64,000 nucleotides of DNA from Neobacillus mesonae (GCF_001636315.1 NZ_KV440949.1:646203-710202); one strand, 5' to 3'; positions 1 to 9,649 are shown, counted from the stretch's first letter. Numbers and translations: made by a program. The notes: a model not told the origin generated them from the sequence alone.

Positions 1-587
1 TACGGCAGCACTTCTGCAAGTGCCTCTTCAGCTTGGCCATTTTGCAGGTCAAAGCCAAACTTGGAATCCTCCTGCCCAGTTAAAATATAATCATGCGTAT
101 GGGCTTCTATACCTGGCGTCACTCTTAATAGAATATTAACCTTCGTTGATTTTTCTGAACAAATATCTTTTAAAAGCTCTATTTCATGAAAATTATCAAT
201 CACAATGCAGCCGATCTGGTGTTCTAATGCCATTTCCAATTCTTCTCTGCTTTTATTGTTGCCATGAAAATGAATCCTTTCAGCAGGGAATCCCGCGGTT
301 ATTGCTGTATACAATTCACCGCCGGAAACAACATCCAGTGATAACCCTTCTTCCTCAGCAAGCTGTACCATTGCCACTGTCGAGAATGCTTTACTCGCAT
401 ACGCCACCTGAGCCCTTACCTGTTGTTCTTCAAAGGCTTGTTTAAATCCGCGGGCTCTTTCTCGAATTAAGGCAACATCATAAACGTATAGGGGAGTGCC
501 AAAGTTTTTTGCTAATTCTAAGGAATCCACTCCTCCAATTTCCAAATGTCCGTTATTATTGACTCCTGTTGTTCCGTAAAAATACAT
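1..587 (-). CDS. lysA: Diaminopimelate decarboxylase, N-terminal part (gene runs off the window start)
   Basis: PLP enzyme that decarboxylates meso-diaminopimelate to lysine, the last step of lysine synthesis. About 195 N-terminal residues are visible. They begin MYFYGTTGVNNNGHLEIGG and include the PLP-lysine segment VAYASKAF and the barrel segment HFHGNNKS, both typical of the fold-III decarboxylase family. The start is the ATG at 585-587, preceded by a GAGAGGGAAGGG Shine-Dalgarno region. It lies downstream of spoVAF, as in B. subtilis. Lysine synthesis and spore-core DPA share the diaminopimelate pathway, so the location makes sense. The C-terminal part lies outside the window. Confidence 0.95.
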   Translation of the reverse strand, partial: MYFYGTTGVNNNGHLEIGGVDSLELAKNFGTPLYVYDVALIRERARGFKQAFEEQQVRAQVAYASKAFSTVAMVQLAEEEGLSLDVVSGGELYTAITAGFPAERIHFHGNNKSREELEMALEHQIGCIVIDNFHEIELLKDICSEKSTKVNILLRVTPGIEAHTHDYILTGQEDSKFGFDLQNGQAEEALAEVLP

Positions 588-652
588 TCCCTTCCCTCTC
601 TCCATAACGACTCACTACAGTTTATGTAGACAATCTTAAAAGATAATAAACA

Positions 653-685
653 AATAGACAGAATCCGCAAAAGATACTGCCTATT
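653..685 (-). terminator. Imperfect hairpin between spoVAF and lysA
   Basis: Thirteen-nt arms (653-665 and 673-685) with two mismatches, one a G-U wobble in minus-strand RNA, followed on the minus strand by a short T-rich stretch. It could end spoVA transcripts, but it is weaker than the other terminators in the window. Confidence 0.45.
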
Positions 686-763
686 TTTCTTATTCATCCT
701 TAATTTAATTAAAATTACTGTAGCATAACTCTTCCCATTCTGCAATTTTTTCTTTCAATATTT

Positions 764-2245
764 TCAACTTTCAGGCGGCTGTCTGTAGCGATTTCTTGGG
801 TGCACAATACTTGGTCTTAGTATTGAACCAGGTATTGCCCTGCGGAAGATAATTTGCAGGAATCCTTTCGGTTCAAACGGCAAGAAAGGCCATAAATACG
901 GTGTGTTTAGTGCACGCATTTGTGCCAGGTAAATAAGCCATAATGTTGCACCTATCATGAATCCCGGAAGATGGAAGAAGGCCGTTAGCAGCATTAACAG
1001 CATTCTGGCAATTTTATTGGCAACACTTAATTCATAACTTGGTGTTGTAAACGTTCCGATTCCAGCTACCGCCACATAGAGGATGACCTCCGGTACGAAA
1101 AGACCGACATCAATGGCGATCTGGCCGATCAATACGGCAGCAATTAAGCCCATGGCCGTTGATAACGGTGTCGGTGTATGAATCGCAGCAATCCGTAAAA
1201 ATTCTATACCAAAGTCTGCCATAAACAATTGAATCAATATCGGAATATTCGTTTGCTTATTTGGCCCGATAAATGACAGTTTTTCCGGCAAAAATGACGG
1301 TTCTAACACAAGTAAGAGCCATAATGGCAATAGGAAGATAGAAGTGAACACACCTAAAAAACGCGTCCAGCGGACAAACGTCCCCATCGCCGGCGATTCA
1401 CGAAATTCTTCCGCATGCTGAACATGGTGAAAAAATGTTGTTGGTGTAATAATGACACTTGGTGATGTATCACAAAATATGACAACATGCCCCTCTAATA
1501 TATGGGCAGCTGCTACATCGGCTCTTTCCGTATATCTAACAATAGGATATGGATTCCACCCTTGCCTGACAATAAATTCCTCGAGCGTTTTATCTGCCAT
1601 TGGAATTCCATCGATATCAATTGCCTGCAGTTCTTTTCTAAGGATATTTAATAAGTCCGGATCGGCAACATCCTGGAGATAAGAAAGGGCAACATCTGTC
1701 TTGGAACGCTTTCCAACTTTAAGCATTTCAAAGCGAAGCCGTTCATCACGGATCCTTCTTCTTGTTAAAGCTGTATTCATCACAATATTTTCAACAAATC
1801 CGTCACGGGCCCCCCTAACCACCTTTTCTGTATCAGGTTCCATTGGCGAGCGGCCAGGATAGCTGCGGACATCGATAATAAATGCTGTATTTTCACCCTC
1901 AACGACGACACCAATTAAACCGGATAGCACCTGAGTGACAAGTTTATCCAGTTCCTGTGTATATTCCACTGATTGATTAACCAGTCTATTATCAATCAGC
2001 TTATATAGATCAGCGGTTGTCTTCTCATGATAATTGATGCCCACCAGTTCTTTAATCAATTGAATAATGTACATCGTATCGGTTAAACCATTTACATAAT
2101 AAATATGAACATCTTTTTTCAAGATCTTTAGCTTTCGAATCCCGATGTCAAAGCTTACACCGAGACCTACACGCTGTTTCATATAATGCTCAACTTCATT
2201 TACAGATATCGGGATTGGCCATTTTTCCACTTTCTTTTGTGTCAA
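764..2245 (-). CDS. spoVAF: Stage V sporulation protein AF (GerA-family membrane protein)
   Basis: A spore inner-membrane protein resembling the A subunits of germinant receptors, in the spoVA operon that handles Ca-dipicolinate movement. The long soluble N-terminal domain contains the family segments [20 protein letters not shown] and ARDGFVENI. The last 200 residues hold about four to five hydrophobic segments. An upstream TTG at 2263 is possible, but TTG at 2245 has a better spaced AGGAG and gives 493 residues. It overlaps the end of spoVAEA by about 50 nt, suggesting translational coupling. Expression is expected in the forespore under sigma-G with the rest of the operon. Confidence 0.93.
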   Translation of the reverse strand: MTQKKVEKWPIPISVNEVEHYMKQRVGLGVSFDIGIRKLKILKKDVHIYYVNGLTDTMYIIQLIKELVGINYHEKTTADLYKLIDNRLVNQSVEYTQELDKLVTQVLSGLIGVVVEGENTAFIIDVRSYPGRSPMEPDTEKVVRGARDGFVENIVMNTALTRRRIRDERLRFEMLKVGKRSKTDVALSYLQDVADPDLLNILRKELQAIDIDGIPMADKTLEEFIVRQGWNPYPIVRYTERADVAAAHILEGHVVIFCDTSPSVIITPTTFFHHVQHAEEFRESPAMGTFVRWTRFLGVFTSIFLLPLWLLLVLEPSFLPEKLSFIGPNKQTNIPILIQLFMADFGIEFLRIAAIHTPTPLSTAMGLIAAVLIGQIAIDVGLFVPEVILYVAVAGIGTFTTPSYELSVANKIARMLLMLLTAFFHLPGFMIGATLWLIYLAQMRALNTPYLWPFLPFEPKGFLQIIFRRAIPGSILRPSIVHPRNRYRQPPES

Positions 2246-2807
2246 AAAAACCACTCCTTTCAAGTATTAGTTCGACAGCCTTTTTAGTAATGGGCGCCCC
2301 CAGCTTATAGGAGTCTTTTCGCGCCATTTTGCCGACGTCGCCAATTCCGACAACAATTGGGATATTTAGCTGATCTAGACAATAGACGGTATCTCCATTT
2401 ATTCTTCCAATTTCAAGCTCAGGTATACCAAATTTATCTACACCATATGGGGTTAACTCGCCGTCGCGGTCAATGCTTACATCAATTCTTGCCCATTCCT
2501 CATGTCTGGATTTGGCGGCAACGGCAATTGCCCCTAACACTTCGATATCCTTGTGCACGGCAACATATTTAAGGGCATTTTCTCCGCTTCCTTCACCAAC
2601 GATGCCGCTGTCGTCAAACATCACTAATACGGGGTCATACGGAGCTTGTTTAATTAACTTGACTAATTCTGGCCCCGTTAATTTTGACGGGTTGCCTTGT
2701 GATTTGGAAATACATCTGGCACCGATTTCTTTAGCAATTTGCTCGAGTGCCCTCTTTGTATGTTCATCACCATCAGTTACTAAAATGACACGTCTTCTTG
2801 TGTTCAT
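2196..2807 (-). CDS. spoVAEA: Stage V sporulation protein AEa (cytosolic SpoVA protein)
   Basis: Small soluble member of the spoVA operon whose exact job is unknown. It begins with [19 protein letters not shown] and carries [18 protein letters not shown] and [12 protein letters not shown], characteristic of the SpoVAEa family. I chose the ATG at 2807 (AGGAAA about eight nt upstream). This gives 203 residues, the usual family length, instead of a six-residue extension to 2825. It directly follows spoVAB here. In B. subtilis spoVAC, spoVAD and spoVAEB lie between the two. Confidence 0.93.
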   Translation of the reverse strand: MNTRRRVILVTDGDEHTKRALEQIAKEIGARCISKSQGNPSKLTGPELVKLIKQAPYDPVLVMFDDSGIVGEGSGENALKYVAVHKDIEVLGAIAVAAKSRHEEWARIDVSIDRDGELTPYGVDKFGIPELEIGRINGDTVYCLDQLNIPIVVGIGDVGKMARKDSYKLGAPITKKAVELILERSGFFDTKESGKMANPDICK

Positions 2808-2834
2808 ACTTAATTTTCCTTTCATATGAAAACT

Positions 2835-3257
2835 CTATCGATGAACAAAGTATATCCATTGAAAAATAGAACCGAAGATTTTCCCGAATACAATCGCCAT
2901 GATAAGAATCACAATCTCTCCATCCAAGCGAATTCTTTTGGCGAGGATTGGAAAGACATTCAATGCTTCCGTAAGACCCGCCGCCAGCATTCCGATAAAG
3001 ACACCGCCGGTAAGACCAAGGGGAATTAGAAAATAGGCGGAAATATTTAAAGCTGGATCCCTTAAACTAGCGATTACTCCCGTAAGCGCTCCAATGACAA
3101 CTGCCCATTCATATGATTGAATCATTTTCATCGTTTTCGTAAGCTGAGTCAGCCTTGGGATAATTCCAAGTACAGTTAAAAAGGCAACAAATCCGGAACC
3201 TACTGATAATCCACTTGCAAATCCTATAAAAATAATGGCCGCTATTTTAATCGTCAT
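2835..3257 (-). CDS. spoVAB: Stage V sporulation protein AB (membrane protein)
   Basis: Hydrophobic 140-residue protein with four predicted membrane segments (about residues 4-30, 48-68, 72-98 and 112-136). The glycine-rich start FIGFASGLSVGSGFVAF is typical of SpoVAB. It is part of the operon for spore dipicolinate uptake and release, but its individual role is not established. Its ATG overlaps the end of spoVAA by 11 nt, and spoVAEA follows 27 nt downstream, so the four genes look co-transcribed. Confidence 0.92.
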   Translation of the reverse strand: MTIKIAAIIFIGFASGLSVGSGFVAFLTVLGIIPRLTQLTKTMKMIQSYEWAVVIGALTGVIASLRDPALNISAYFLIPLGLTGGVFIGMLAAGLTEALNVFPILAKRIRLDGEIVILIMAIVFGKIFGSIFQWIYFVHR

Positions 3258-3867
3258 GTACTCGTTTCATACTTTCTTTGTTTTCATTAAGGATCACGTA
3301 ATTATCCAGATCCATTTGATAATTAAACATTTCTACTTCAAGCGGACTCGGTTCATCATTTATCCGTTTTTTAAATACATGGTTAAAAAAGAGAATCATC
3401 CCAAGACCAAGCCCAATAGAATAGGGAATTTGAAAAAGCAGTGGTTTCGTTTCCTTTTTGCCGGTAATGATCGTATAAATTTTTTCCTGTACACTCCTCA
3501 TACTTACGTCATCGTGGAAGTTCATTAGTGTCAAGGCTGAACCGAAAAATAATAAAAACCATATTAAAAGAAAAAAAGGAATGGAAACTCCTTTTTTCTT
3601 TGACACTACTTCGATAATCGTTTGGGCAGGGCCGATCGTTTGAACTTCCAATTCCGCAAATTGTTTTGCTATTAACTCAATCACTTTCATCACGTCGATG
3701 ATAACAATATTTCCGTCCTTTTCAGATAATTGATGAATAACGATTTGCTGAAGCTTTCCAAGTTCAAGATCATCTGCAATGATTTGGGCAGCGTCCTTAA
3801 GATAAATGGTTTCCCTAGGACGGGTTTGAACGCGATTACGCATGCGGATGTAAATTGTCTTCTCCAA
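3247..3867 (-). CDS. spoVAA: Stage V sporulation protein AA
   Basis: First gene of the spoVA operon. The first ~90 residues are soluble and include the segment DGNIVIIDVMKVIELI. Two membrane segments follow, around residues 95-118 and 150-172, separated by the conserved MNFHDDVSMRSVQ. The N-terminus reads EKTIYIRMRNRV after a TTG at 3865-3867, matching the B. subtilis start as I remember it and giving 206 residues. An upstream TTG at 3885 has no ribosome binding site. GGGAAG lies about eight nt before the chosen start. Confidence 0.92.
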   Translation of the reverse strand: MEKTIYIRMRNRVQTRPRETIYLKDAAQIIADDLELGKLQQIVIHQLSEKDGNIVIIDVMKVIELIAKQFAELEVQTIGPAQTIIEVVSKKKGVSIPFFLLIWFLLFFGSALTLMNFHDDVSMRSVQEKIYTIITGKKETKPLLFQIPYSIGLGLGMILFFNHVFKKRINDEPSPLEVEMFNYQMDLDNYVILNENKESMKRVHDD

Positions 3868-3904
3868 ACTTTTCACTTCCCACAAAGCAAAATTCTAATA
3901 AAAA

Positions 3905-3933
3905 TAGTGTGTGTCAAAAATGGCTTTTTATCA
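3905..3933 (-). promoter_or_regulatory. Candidate sigma-G promoter for the spoVA operon
   Basis: On the minus strand TGATAA (3928-3933) and CACACTA (3905-3911) are 16 nt apart, about 40 nt upstream of the spoVAA start. The -10 is one base from the forespore CATACTA-type consensus. The -35 is only approximate. spoVA is known to be a sigma-G operon. Confidence 0.35.
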
Positions 3934-3986
3934 AAAAAATTGCGTGAATGTCAAGTGAGGACAGTTCTATTGTTCCAGTAAAAAGA

Positions 3987-4022
3987 AAAGACCGTATGGA
4001 CTTAGAGGTCCATGCGGTCTTT
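3987..4022 (-). terminator. Terminator overlapping the 3' end of sigF
   Basis: Fifteen-nt inverted repeat (3987-4001 and 4008-4022, one mismatch) that includes the last codons and stop of sigF, followed on the minus strand by a T-rich run. It separates the spoIIA operon from the sigma-G-type spoVA operon. Confidence 0.75.
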
Positions 4023-4760
4023 CATTTGCTGTAAAATCTTCTTTTCAAGCCTTGACACCTGTACCTGGGAAATCCCCAGTCTCTGGGCGACTTCAGATTG
4101 TGTCTGATCTTTATAATACCTTAAATAAACAATTAGCCTTTCTCGTTCATCCAGTTCACGAATGGCTTCCTTCAAAGCAATTTTATCAAACCACTTGCCT
4201 TCGTTACCGTCATCTATTTGGTCAAGAAGCGTGATCGGGTCACCATCATTTTCATAAACTGTCTCATGAATGGACGACGGAGTCCTGCTCGCTTCTTGAG
4301 CTAAAATGACATCTTCCGGTGAGAGCTCAAGATGTTCAGAAATTTCATTAACGGTAGGGACTCTTCCAAGCGTTTTGGATAACTCATCCTTTGCTTTACG
4401 GATTCGATTCCCCATTTCTTTCAGTGAACGGCTGACCTTAACAGTTCCATCATCGCGGATAAATCGTTGGATTTCCCCAATAATCATTGGAACAGCATAG
4501 GTGGAAAACTTCACATCGTAGGATAGGTCAAACTTATCAACTGATTTTAATAATCCAATACAGCCAATTTGAAAAAGGTCATCCGGGTCATACCCTCTGT
4601 TAAGAAAACGCTGTACGACAGACCATACAAGCCGCATGTTTCTCTCCACAATGGTATCCCTTGCTTCTTGATCCCCTGCTTGGCTCCTTTTAATTAGCTC
4701 CTTGACTTCATGATCCTTTAAATACGTCTGATTTTTGTCGTTTTTGACCTCCACATCCAT
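4002..4760 (-). CDS. sigF: Sporulation sigma factor F
   Basis: Forespore-specific RNA polymerase sigma factor, the first compartment-specific one in sporulation. Region 2 spans about residues 38-105 (MRLVWSVVQRFLNRG, DLFQIGCIGLLKSVDKFDL, FSTYAVPMIIGEIQRFIRDD). Region 3 follows, and region 4 ends with the helix-turn-helix QSEVAQRLGISQVQVSRLEK near residues 217-236. The ATG at 4760 has AAGGAGA seven nt upstream. Length is 252 residues, close to the family norm. It is the last gene of spoIIAA-spoIIAB-sigF, and activity is held in check by SpoIIAB. Confidence 0.97.
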   Translation of the reverse strand: MDVEVKNDKNQTYLKDHEVKELIKRSQAGDQEARDTIVERNMRLVWSVVQRFLNRGYDPDDLFQIGCIGLLKSVDKFDLSYDVKFSTYAVPMIIGEIQRFIRDDGTVKVSRSLKEMGNRIRKAKDELSKTLGRVPTVNEISEHLELSPEDVILAQEASRTPSSIHETVYENDGDPITLLDQIDDGNEGKWFDKIALKEAIRELDERERLIVYLRYYKDQTQSEVAQRLGISQVQVSRLEKKILQQMKDRMDL

Positions 4761-4772
4761 TGGCAAGTCTCC

Positions 4773-5216
4773 TTAATTGCAAAGCATTTTACGGGATGAT
4801 TGTAAATGCTTTCGTAGTCTAACCTCGGTTCCTCGACCTGGCTGCGTGAGAACCTCAACCTCATCCATGAAATTTTCCATGATGGTAAAACCCATTCCGG
4901 AACGTTCTAGTTCTGGCTTTGTTGTAAATAATGGCTGACGAGCTTCTTCCACATCGACAATCCCTACGCCAGCATCCTTAATTGTCATATCTATAAAATT
5001 GTCCTCAATGATTACAGTGATATAAACAATTCCATTTGGATCGTTTTCATAGCCATGAATAATCGCATTCGTCACAGCCTCAGAAACGACTGTTTTGATT
5101 TCTGTCAGCTCATCCATAGTTGGATCTAATTGTGCAATAAAGGCAGCAACAGTGACCCGGGCAAATGATTCATTTTGACTTAAGGCACTGAACTGCAAGC
5201 TCATTTCATTTCTCAT
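4773..5216 (-). CDS. spoIIAB: Anti-sigma-F factor / SpoIIAA kinase
   Basis: GHKL-fold serine kinase that binds sigma-F or phosphorylates SpoIIAA, depending on the adenine nucleotide bound. The ATP site is visible: N-box Glu46 and Asn50 in [15 protein letters not shown]1 box DAGVG at residues 81-85, and SGMGF in the lid. The start is the ATG at 5216 ([15 protein letters not shown]), giving 147 residues. A ten-residue extension in the same frame runs into spoIIAA and is not used in this family. It starts 1 nt after the spoIIAA stop, suggesting translational coupling that keeps partner levels balanced. Confidence 0.96.
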   Translation of the reverse strand: MRNEMSLQFSALSQNESFARVTVAAFIAQLDPTMDELTEIKTVVSEAVTNAIIHGYENDPNGIVYITVIIEDNFIDMTIKDAGVGIVDVEEARQPLFTTKPELERSGMGFTIMENFMDEVEVLTQPGRGTEVRLRKHLQSSRKMLCN

Positions 5217-5217
5217 A

Positions 5218-5568
5218 TTAAGCCACCCCCAATCTTTGTAAGGCAAATTCCTCTGTCTGTTCCATCTTTATAATTTTAAAGAGGCCGGACATATCGAATA
5301 ATCGCTTAATTGCTGGGGAGATGGCACAAACAACCATTTCACCGTGGACCTGTTTAATTTGCTTGTATCTTCCTAAAATAACGCCCAAACCAGAGCTATC
5401 CATAAAGGAAAGCTGTTTAAGATTCAAGACAATATGACGAATTTCATCTCTTTCAATGACAGCTGTCACTTTTTCGCGAAGTTCATCGGCTGTGTGATGA
5501 TCTAATTCACCGCTTAACCGGATACATAAAACATCATGTTTTGTTTCAAATTCAATCGATAGACTCAC
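5218..5568 (-). CDS. spoIIAA: Anti-anti-sigma factor SpoIIAA
   Basis: STAS-domain protein that, when unphosphorylated, removes SpoIIAB from sigma-F. SpoIIAB phosphorylates it and SpoIIE reactivates it. The phosphorylation motif is [13 protein letters not shown] with the acceptor at Ser58, the same position as in B. subtilis. A longer in-frame reading begins at 5640, but GTG at 5568 is preceded by AAGGAGG at ten nt and gives the standard 116-residue MSLSIEFE start. The longer version would also place coding sequence at and just below the sigma-H -10 region. Confidence 0.96.
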   Translation of the reverse strand: MSLSIEFETKHDVLCIRLSGELDHHTADELREKVTAVIERDEIRHIVLNLKQLSFMDSSGLGVILGRYKQIKQVHGEMVVCAISPAIKRLFDMSGLFKIIKMEQTEEFALQRLGVA

Positions 5569-5637
5569 TATCCCTAGTCCTCCTTCGTCTTGTCCAGCGT
5601 AAGCAGCCTTGTGCTTATGCTTCTTGGTATAGTGAGT

Positions 5638-5667
5638 CAATTCGCTTTTTGTGGCTTAATTTCCTTC
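5638..5667 (-). promoter_or_regulatory. Sigma-H promoter of the spoIIA operon
   Basis: Minus strand reads GAAGGAAAT (5659-5667), 12 nt, then AGCGAATTG (5638-5646). This fits the sigma-H consensus RnAGGAwWW-N11/12-RnnGAATww except at the very last, weak position. It lies 70 nt upstream of the spoIIAA GTG. The B. subtilis spoIIA operon is a known sigma-H and Spo0A~P target. Confidence 0.8.
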
Positions 5668-5743
5668 CTTAAATACAAAACTAGTCGTTTTTCGCTAAAA
5701 GAAGTGAAGATGCTTCCGCTTTCGACAATGATATAATTTAATT

Positions 5744-6916
5744 TTATTTTCCTGCTTTTGTAAACATGCCGAATGCCCGCTTATATAGAGTCCACCAGCT
5801 AGCTTCCTTGACTTCGTTTTTTGCAACGAGCGGACTCTCCAGCACAACTTTTCCATCCCTGATCAGTTTAATTGTTCCAACCCTGTCTCCTTTTTTAACT
5901 GGAGCCTTTAGATTTTTTTGAATGATAACTTTTTGTTTAACGTCCTTTGTTTTTTCACCTTTTTTAGTCAGCAGGGATAATGATTCACTAGTAACCGCTT
6001 CGACTATCTTTTCCTGTCCCTTGCTTACCTTTGCTTGGCTAATCACTTGGTTGCGCTTGTACATAGGATGAGTTTGAAATTGACTATAGGCGTAATCGAG
6101 CATCTTCGTGATCTGAGCATTTCGATCTTTAGATGTTGGCGCCCCAAAGACAACCGCAATAACGCGCATACCTTCCTTTTCGGCTGTTGCTGTCAGACAA
6201 TATTTTGCTTCTGCCGTGAAGCCGGTTTTTAATCCATCCACACCCGGATAAAAGCGGACTAATTTATTTGTATTGACCAGCCAGAATTTTTTATCCGTAT
6301 TTTCACGTAAATATCCTTCATACATTCCCGTAAATTTAGTTATGTCTTCATATTTTAATAGTTCTTTTGCCATAATGGCCATATCATAAGCGGAACTGTA
6401 GTGCCCGCTTTCAGGCAATCCTGTCGTGTTTTTAAAGACGGTATGCTTCAGCCCAAGTTCTTTTGCTTTATCATTCATCATGTCGACAAATGCTTCCTCT
6501 GAGCCTGCGATTCTCTCCGCCATCGCTACAGAAGCATCATTTCCGGAAGCAATCGCGATTCCCTTCAACATTTCTTTCGTCGTCATTTCCTCGCCCGGTT
6601 CAAGGAAAATTTGGGAACCACCCATGGATGCCGCAAACTCGCTTGTGCGAATTTTTTCGTTCCAGGAAAGCTTCCCTTTATCAATCGTTTCCATGATTAA
6701 TAGCATCGTCATGATTTTTGTCATACTTGCCGGGGGCAGCTCTTCCTTACTATTCTTCTCAAAAAGGATTTTCCCTGTATCTCTTTCCAATAAAATAGCT
6801 GACCTGACATCAGTGACAATTTCAGTACTCTTCTTCTCTTCAGCTGCAAAAGCAGAAGGAAGCGGTAAACCCAAAAGCAAAACTAATATTGCAGTAATAG
6901 AAACCACACGTCTCAT
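5744..6916 (-). CDS. dacF: Sporulation D-alanyl-D-alanine carboxypeptidase DacF
   Basis: Secreted low-molecular-weight penicillin-binding protein that trims terminal D-Ala from muropeptides and helps set cortex cross-linking. A signal peptide covers about residues 1-24 (cut near AFA-AE). The S11 peptidase motifs are present: SMTK with Ser64, SGN at 124-126, and KTG later. A C-terminal PBP5-type domain follows. The start is the ATG at 6916, nine nt after GGAGG. A 34-residue in-frame extension would place the signal peptide internally and is rejected. It lies upstream of spoIIAA, as in B. subtilis. Confidence 0.93.
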   Translation of the reverse strand: MRRVVSITAILVLLLGLPLPSAFAAEEKKSTEIVTDVRSAILLERDTGKILFEKNSKEELPPASMTKIMTMLLIMETIDKGKLSWNEKIRTSEFAASMGGSQIFLEPGEEMTTKEMLKGIAIASGNDASVAMAERIAGSEEAFVDMMNDKAKELGLKHTVFKNTTGLPESGHYSSAYDMAIMAKELLKYEDITKFTGMYEGYLRENTDKKFWLVNTNKLVRFYPGVDGLKTGFTAEAKYCLTATAEKEGMRVIAVVFGAPTSKDRNAQITKMLDYAYSQFQTHPMYKRNQVISQAKVSKGQEKIVEAVTSESLSLLTKKGEKTKDVKQKVIIQKNLKAPVKKGDRVGTIKLIRDGKVVLESPLVAKNEVKEASWWTLYKRAFGMFTKAGK

Positions 6917-6945
6917 ACACATAACCCTCCAATCTTTATAGCCAC

Positions 6946-6974
6946 CATTTTTTCCAAAATAAATTACTTTATAC
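6946..6974 (-). promoter_or_regulatory. Candidate sigma-F/sigma-G promoter for dacF
   Basis: Minus strand GTATA (6970-6974), 14 nt, then GGAAAAAATG (6946-6955), close to the forespore GYATA / GGnnAnAMTA pattern, about 30 nt before the start. dacF is a known forespore gene. Confidence 0.4.
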
Positions 6975-6996
6975 AATAATTTCCTGTGAATTAAAT

Positions 6997-7046
6997 AAAA
7001 AAAGGTGTCAGGCACCATGTGAATTTTTCACATAGTGCCTGACACC
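6997..7046 (-). terminator. Long inverted repeat acting as terminator of deoB-pdp
   Basis: Arms 7004-7023 and 7027-7046 (12 perfect pairs, one mismatch, 7 perfect pairs) with a 3-nt loop, followed on the minus strand by seven T residues. The outer arm GGTGTCAGGCAC looks like a motif repeated between genes in Bacillus genomes, so it may be a dispersed repeat used as a terminator. Confidence 0.85.
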
Positions 7047-7058
7047 AAATATGACACC

Positions 7059-8366
7059 CTATTCCGTGATTTCTTCGTGTATGAGGGTTGGTGCTGTTAC
7101 TTTTTGTGATGTGACCTTGATATTGTCGTACAGCTTTTGTTTGACTTCGTCGATATTTTCGAAGTTGCTGTAAATGGTGACAAGGGAGTCGCCTTTTTTT
7201 ACATGGTCACCGATTTTTTTACGTAATACGAGACCTACAGCCAGATCAATGACAGATTCTTTTGTCACTCTTCCTGCTCCTAACAGCATTGCCGCTGTAC
7301 CTACTTCATCAGCCACAATTTCCGCGACATAGCCGTCTTCTTTCGCCTCGAGCTCGACAATAAATTTCGCCTGCGGCAATTTCTCAGGATGATCAACAAT
7401 GGATCCGTCACCGCCTTGGGAGCTTAAGAAAACTTTGAGCTTTTCAAGTGCTGAACCGTCTTCCATGGCCTTCTCAAGCATTGTCCGCGCCTCTGGCAAT
7501 GAATTTGCTCGTTCAGCCAGATAGACCATATGGCTGCCGAGTGTTAAGCATAGCTCAGTTAAATCAGCTGGACCTTCCCCTTTAAGTGTATCGATTGCTT
7601 CTTTGACCTCCAGCGCGTTGCCAATCGCAAACCCGAGCGGCTGACTCATATCGGAAATCACCGCCATCGTTCTTCGGCCGACATTATTCCCAATCCGAAC
7701 CATTGCATGTGCCAACTCACGAGAATCATCTAATGTCTTCATAAATGCACCGGCCCCTGTTTTTACATCAAGGACAATGGCATCAGCCCCGGCCGCAATT
7801 TTTTTGCTCATAATTGAGCTCGCAATCAGCGGAATGCTTTCTACAGTTGCGGTTACATCCCGAAGGGCATATAGTTTTTTATCGGCGGGCGTTAAGTTTC
7901 CGCTTTGACCGATGACAGCAATCTTATTTTTGTTAACAAGCTGGATAAATTCATCATTATCAATTTCCACATGGAAACCTTCTACCGATTCTAATTTATC
8001 AATCGTTCCGCCAGTGTGGCCTAAACCGCGCCCTGACATTTTCGCGACTGGGACACCAACTGCCGCTACAAGAGGCCCGAGAACAAGCGTTGTTGTATCG
8101 CCAACACCGCCGGTAGAGTGCTTATCTACTTTAATGCCTTCAATTTGCGATAAGTTGATTTGGTCACCTGATTCCACCATGGCCATTGTTAAATCAGCAC
8201 GTTCTCGTTCAGACATCCCACGGAACACGATGGCCATCGTCAAGGCACTTACCTGATAATCCGGAATTGTACCGTCTGTGTATCCGCTAATAATAAAATT
8301 AATTTCTTCGGTTGATAGTTCATGACCATCACGCTTTTTTTCAATTAAGTCGACCATTCTCATCAT
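7059..8366 (-). CDS. pdp: Pyrimidine-nucleoside phosphorylase
   Basis: Cytosolic enzyme that phosphorolyses uridine, thymidine and deoxyuridine to base plus (deoxy)ribose-1-phosphate. The thymidine/pyrimidine phosphorylase signature [16 protein letters not shown] is intact, as are the phosphate-binding KHSTGGVGD segment and [20 protein letters not shown]. Length 435, or 434 if the second ATG is used; both follow a weak GTGGTG site. It sits 35 nt downstream of deoB, which handles the pentose-1-phosphate product, and probably shares its promoter and cre control. Confidence 0.95.
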   Translation of the reverse strand: MMRMVDLIEKKRDGHELSTEEINFIISGYTDGTIPDYQVSALTMAIVFRGMSERERADLTMAMVESGDQINLSQIEGIKVDKHSTGGVGDTTTLVLGPLVAAVGVPVAKMSGRGLGHTGGTIDKLESVEGFHVEIDNDEFIQLVNKNKIAVIGQSGNLTPADKKLYALRDVTATVESIPLIASSIMSKKIAAGADAIVLDVKTGAGAFMKTLDDSRELAHAMVRIGNNVGRRTMAVISDMSQPLGFAIGNALEVKEAIDTLKGEGPADLTELCLTLGSHMVYLAERANSLPEARTMLEKAMEDGSALEKLKVFLSSQGGDGSIVDHPEKLPQAKFIVELEAKEDGYVAEIVADEVGTAAMLLGAGRVTKESVIDLAVGLVLRKKIGDHVKKGDSLVTIYSNFENIDEVKQKLYDNIKVTSQKVTAPTLIHEEITE

Positions 8367-8401
8367 TTATTCACCACTTTACGAGGGTAATTAATTTTTT
8401 A

Positions 8402-9586
8402 TTATTTTAATTCATTTAAAAAACTCTTGCCGTAGTGCGGCATTTTTACTTGGAAGTTTTCTGCTACCGTTGCGCCGATATCAGCGAATGTCTGCCTTAG
8501 TGGGAGTTCTTTACCCCCTGTCATTCCTGTAGAGTATACAAGTAATGGAACATATTCGCGCGTATGATCTGTTCCAGGTGCAATCGGGTCATTTCCGTGG
8601 TCAGCGGTAATGATTAACAAATCATCCTCTTTCATTTTTGCGAATACTTCCGGGAGGCGTGCATCGTATTCTTCAAGTGCCTTGCCATAACCAAGAGGAT
8701 CGCGGCGGTGTCCATAAAGCGCATCAAAATCAACTAAATTTAAAAAACTGATTCCCGTGAAATCCATTTCTAAGGTTTCCACAAGCTTATCCATGCCATC
8801 CATATTCGATACTGTTCGAAGCGCGTTTGTCACTCCCTCACCGTCGTAAATATCGGAAATCTTTCCAATGGCAATCACATCAAAGCCGGCATCCTTCAAT
8901 TCACTCATCACCGTGCGGTCAAACGGTTTTAATGCGTAATCATGACGGTTAGGCGTCCGTTTAAAATTACCCGGCTCTCCAACAAATGGTCGAGCAATAA
9001 CACGGCCTACCATATATTTCTCATCAAGTGTCAATTCCCTTGCAATTTTACAAATGCGATACAGTTCATCAAGCGGAATTATATCTTCATGGGCTGCGAT
9101 TTGCAGCACTGAATCAGCAGATGTGTAAACAATCATCGCCCCTGTTTTCATATGCTCTTCACCAAGTTCTTCAATAATCGCCGTCCCGCTTGCCGGTTTA
9201 TTGCCGATTACTTTCCGGCCGGTGCGCTTTTCTAGCTCAGAGAGCAGCTCATCAGGAAAGCCTTCGGGGAAAACTTGAAACGGAGTTTTAATGTTTAACC
9301 CCATGATTTCCCAGTGACCTGTCATCGTATCCTTTCCGTTTGACGCTTCCATCATTCTTGTATAAAAAGCTAACGGCTGCACCGCTTTATCAATTCCTTT
9401 TAGTTCGCGGATATTGCTTAAACCAAGCTTACCCATGTTTGGCATATGCAGACCATTCATTTTTTCAGCAATATGGCCCAGCGTATCCGCCCCTTTATCA
9501 CCAAATTTATCCGCATCTGGCGCCTCACCAATGCCAACCGAGTCCATAACGATAATAAAAATACGTTTGTATGTAGTTAAGGCCAT
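8402..9586 (-). CDS. deoB: Phosphopentomutase
   Basis: Metalloenzyme of the alkaline phosphatase fold that converts (deoxy)ribose-1-phosphate to the 5-phosphate, feeding nucleoside sugars into central metabolism. Metal-site segments are visible: [14 protein letters not shown] near the N-terminus, ITADHGNDP and the HTREYVPLL segment near the C-terminus. ATG at 9586 follows AGGAGG by nine nt and gives 394 residues. A 19-residue in-frame extension is not used. It is the first gene of deoB-pdp. A perfect cre site upstream indicates carbon catabolite control. Confidence 0.96.
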   Translation of the reverse strand: MALTTYKRIFIIVMDSVGIGEAPDADKFGDKGADTLGHIAEKMNGLHMPNMGKLGLSNIRELKGIDKAVQPLAFYTRMMEASNGKDTMTGHWEIMGLNIKTPFQVFPEGFPDELLSELEKRTGRKVIGNKPASGTAIIEELGEEHMKTGAMIVYTSADSVLQIAAHEDIIPLDELYRICKIARELTLDEKYMVGRVIARPFVGEPGNFKRTPNRHDYALKPFDRTVMSELKDAGFDVIAIGKISDIYDGEGVTNALRTVSNMDGMDKLVETLEMDFTGISFLNLVDFDALYGHRRDPLGYGKALEEYDARLPEVFAKMKEDDLLIITADHGNDPIAPGTDHTREYVPLLVYSTGMTGGKELPLRQTFADIGATVAENFQVKMPHYGKSFLNELK

Positions 9587-9649
9587 TTCAATTTTCCTCC
9601 TTTTTCGTACTGCGAAAGCTCGGATAAACTCTCGAGCCTTCACTGATTT

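Noticed and set aside
518..745. 75-residue minus-strand reading frame overlapping the lysA start
   Set aside because: It overlaps the clear lysA start in another frame and has no family features or ribosome binding site.
2473..2829. 118-residue plus-strand frame across spoVAEA
   Set aside because: Antisense shadow of a well-supported gene with no ribosome binding site.
5575..5640. Region CTTGTCCAGCGTAAGCAGCC near spoIIAA as a second copy of the 20311 repeat
   Set aside because: Only a short stretch resembles the repeat start; the rest is the spoIIA leader, and the similarity may be chance.
5218..5640. SpoIIAA with a 24-residue N-terminal extension
   Set aside because: The extension starts at the sigma-H -10 element and would skip the good AAGGAGG-GTG start that matches homologues.
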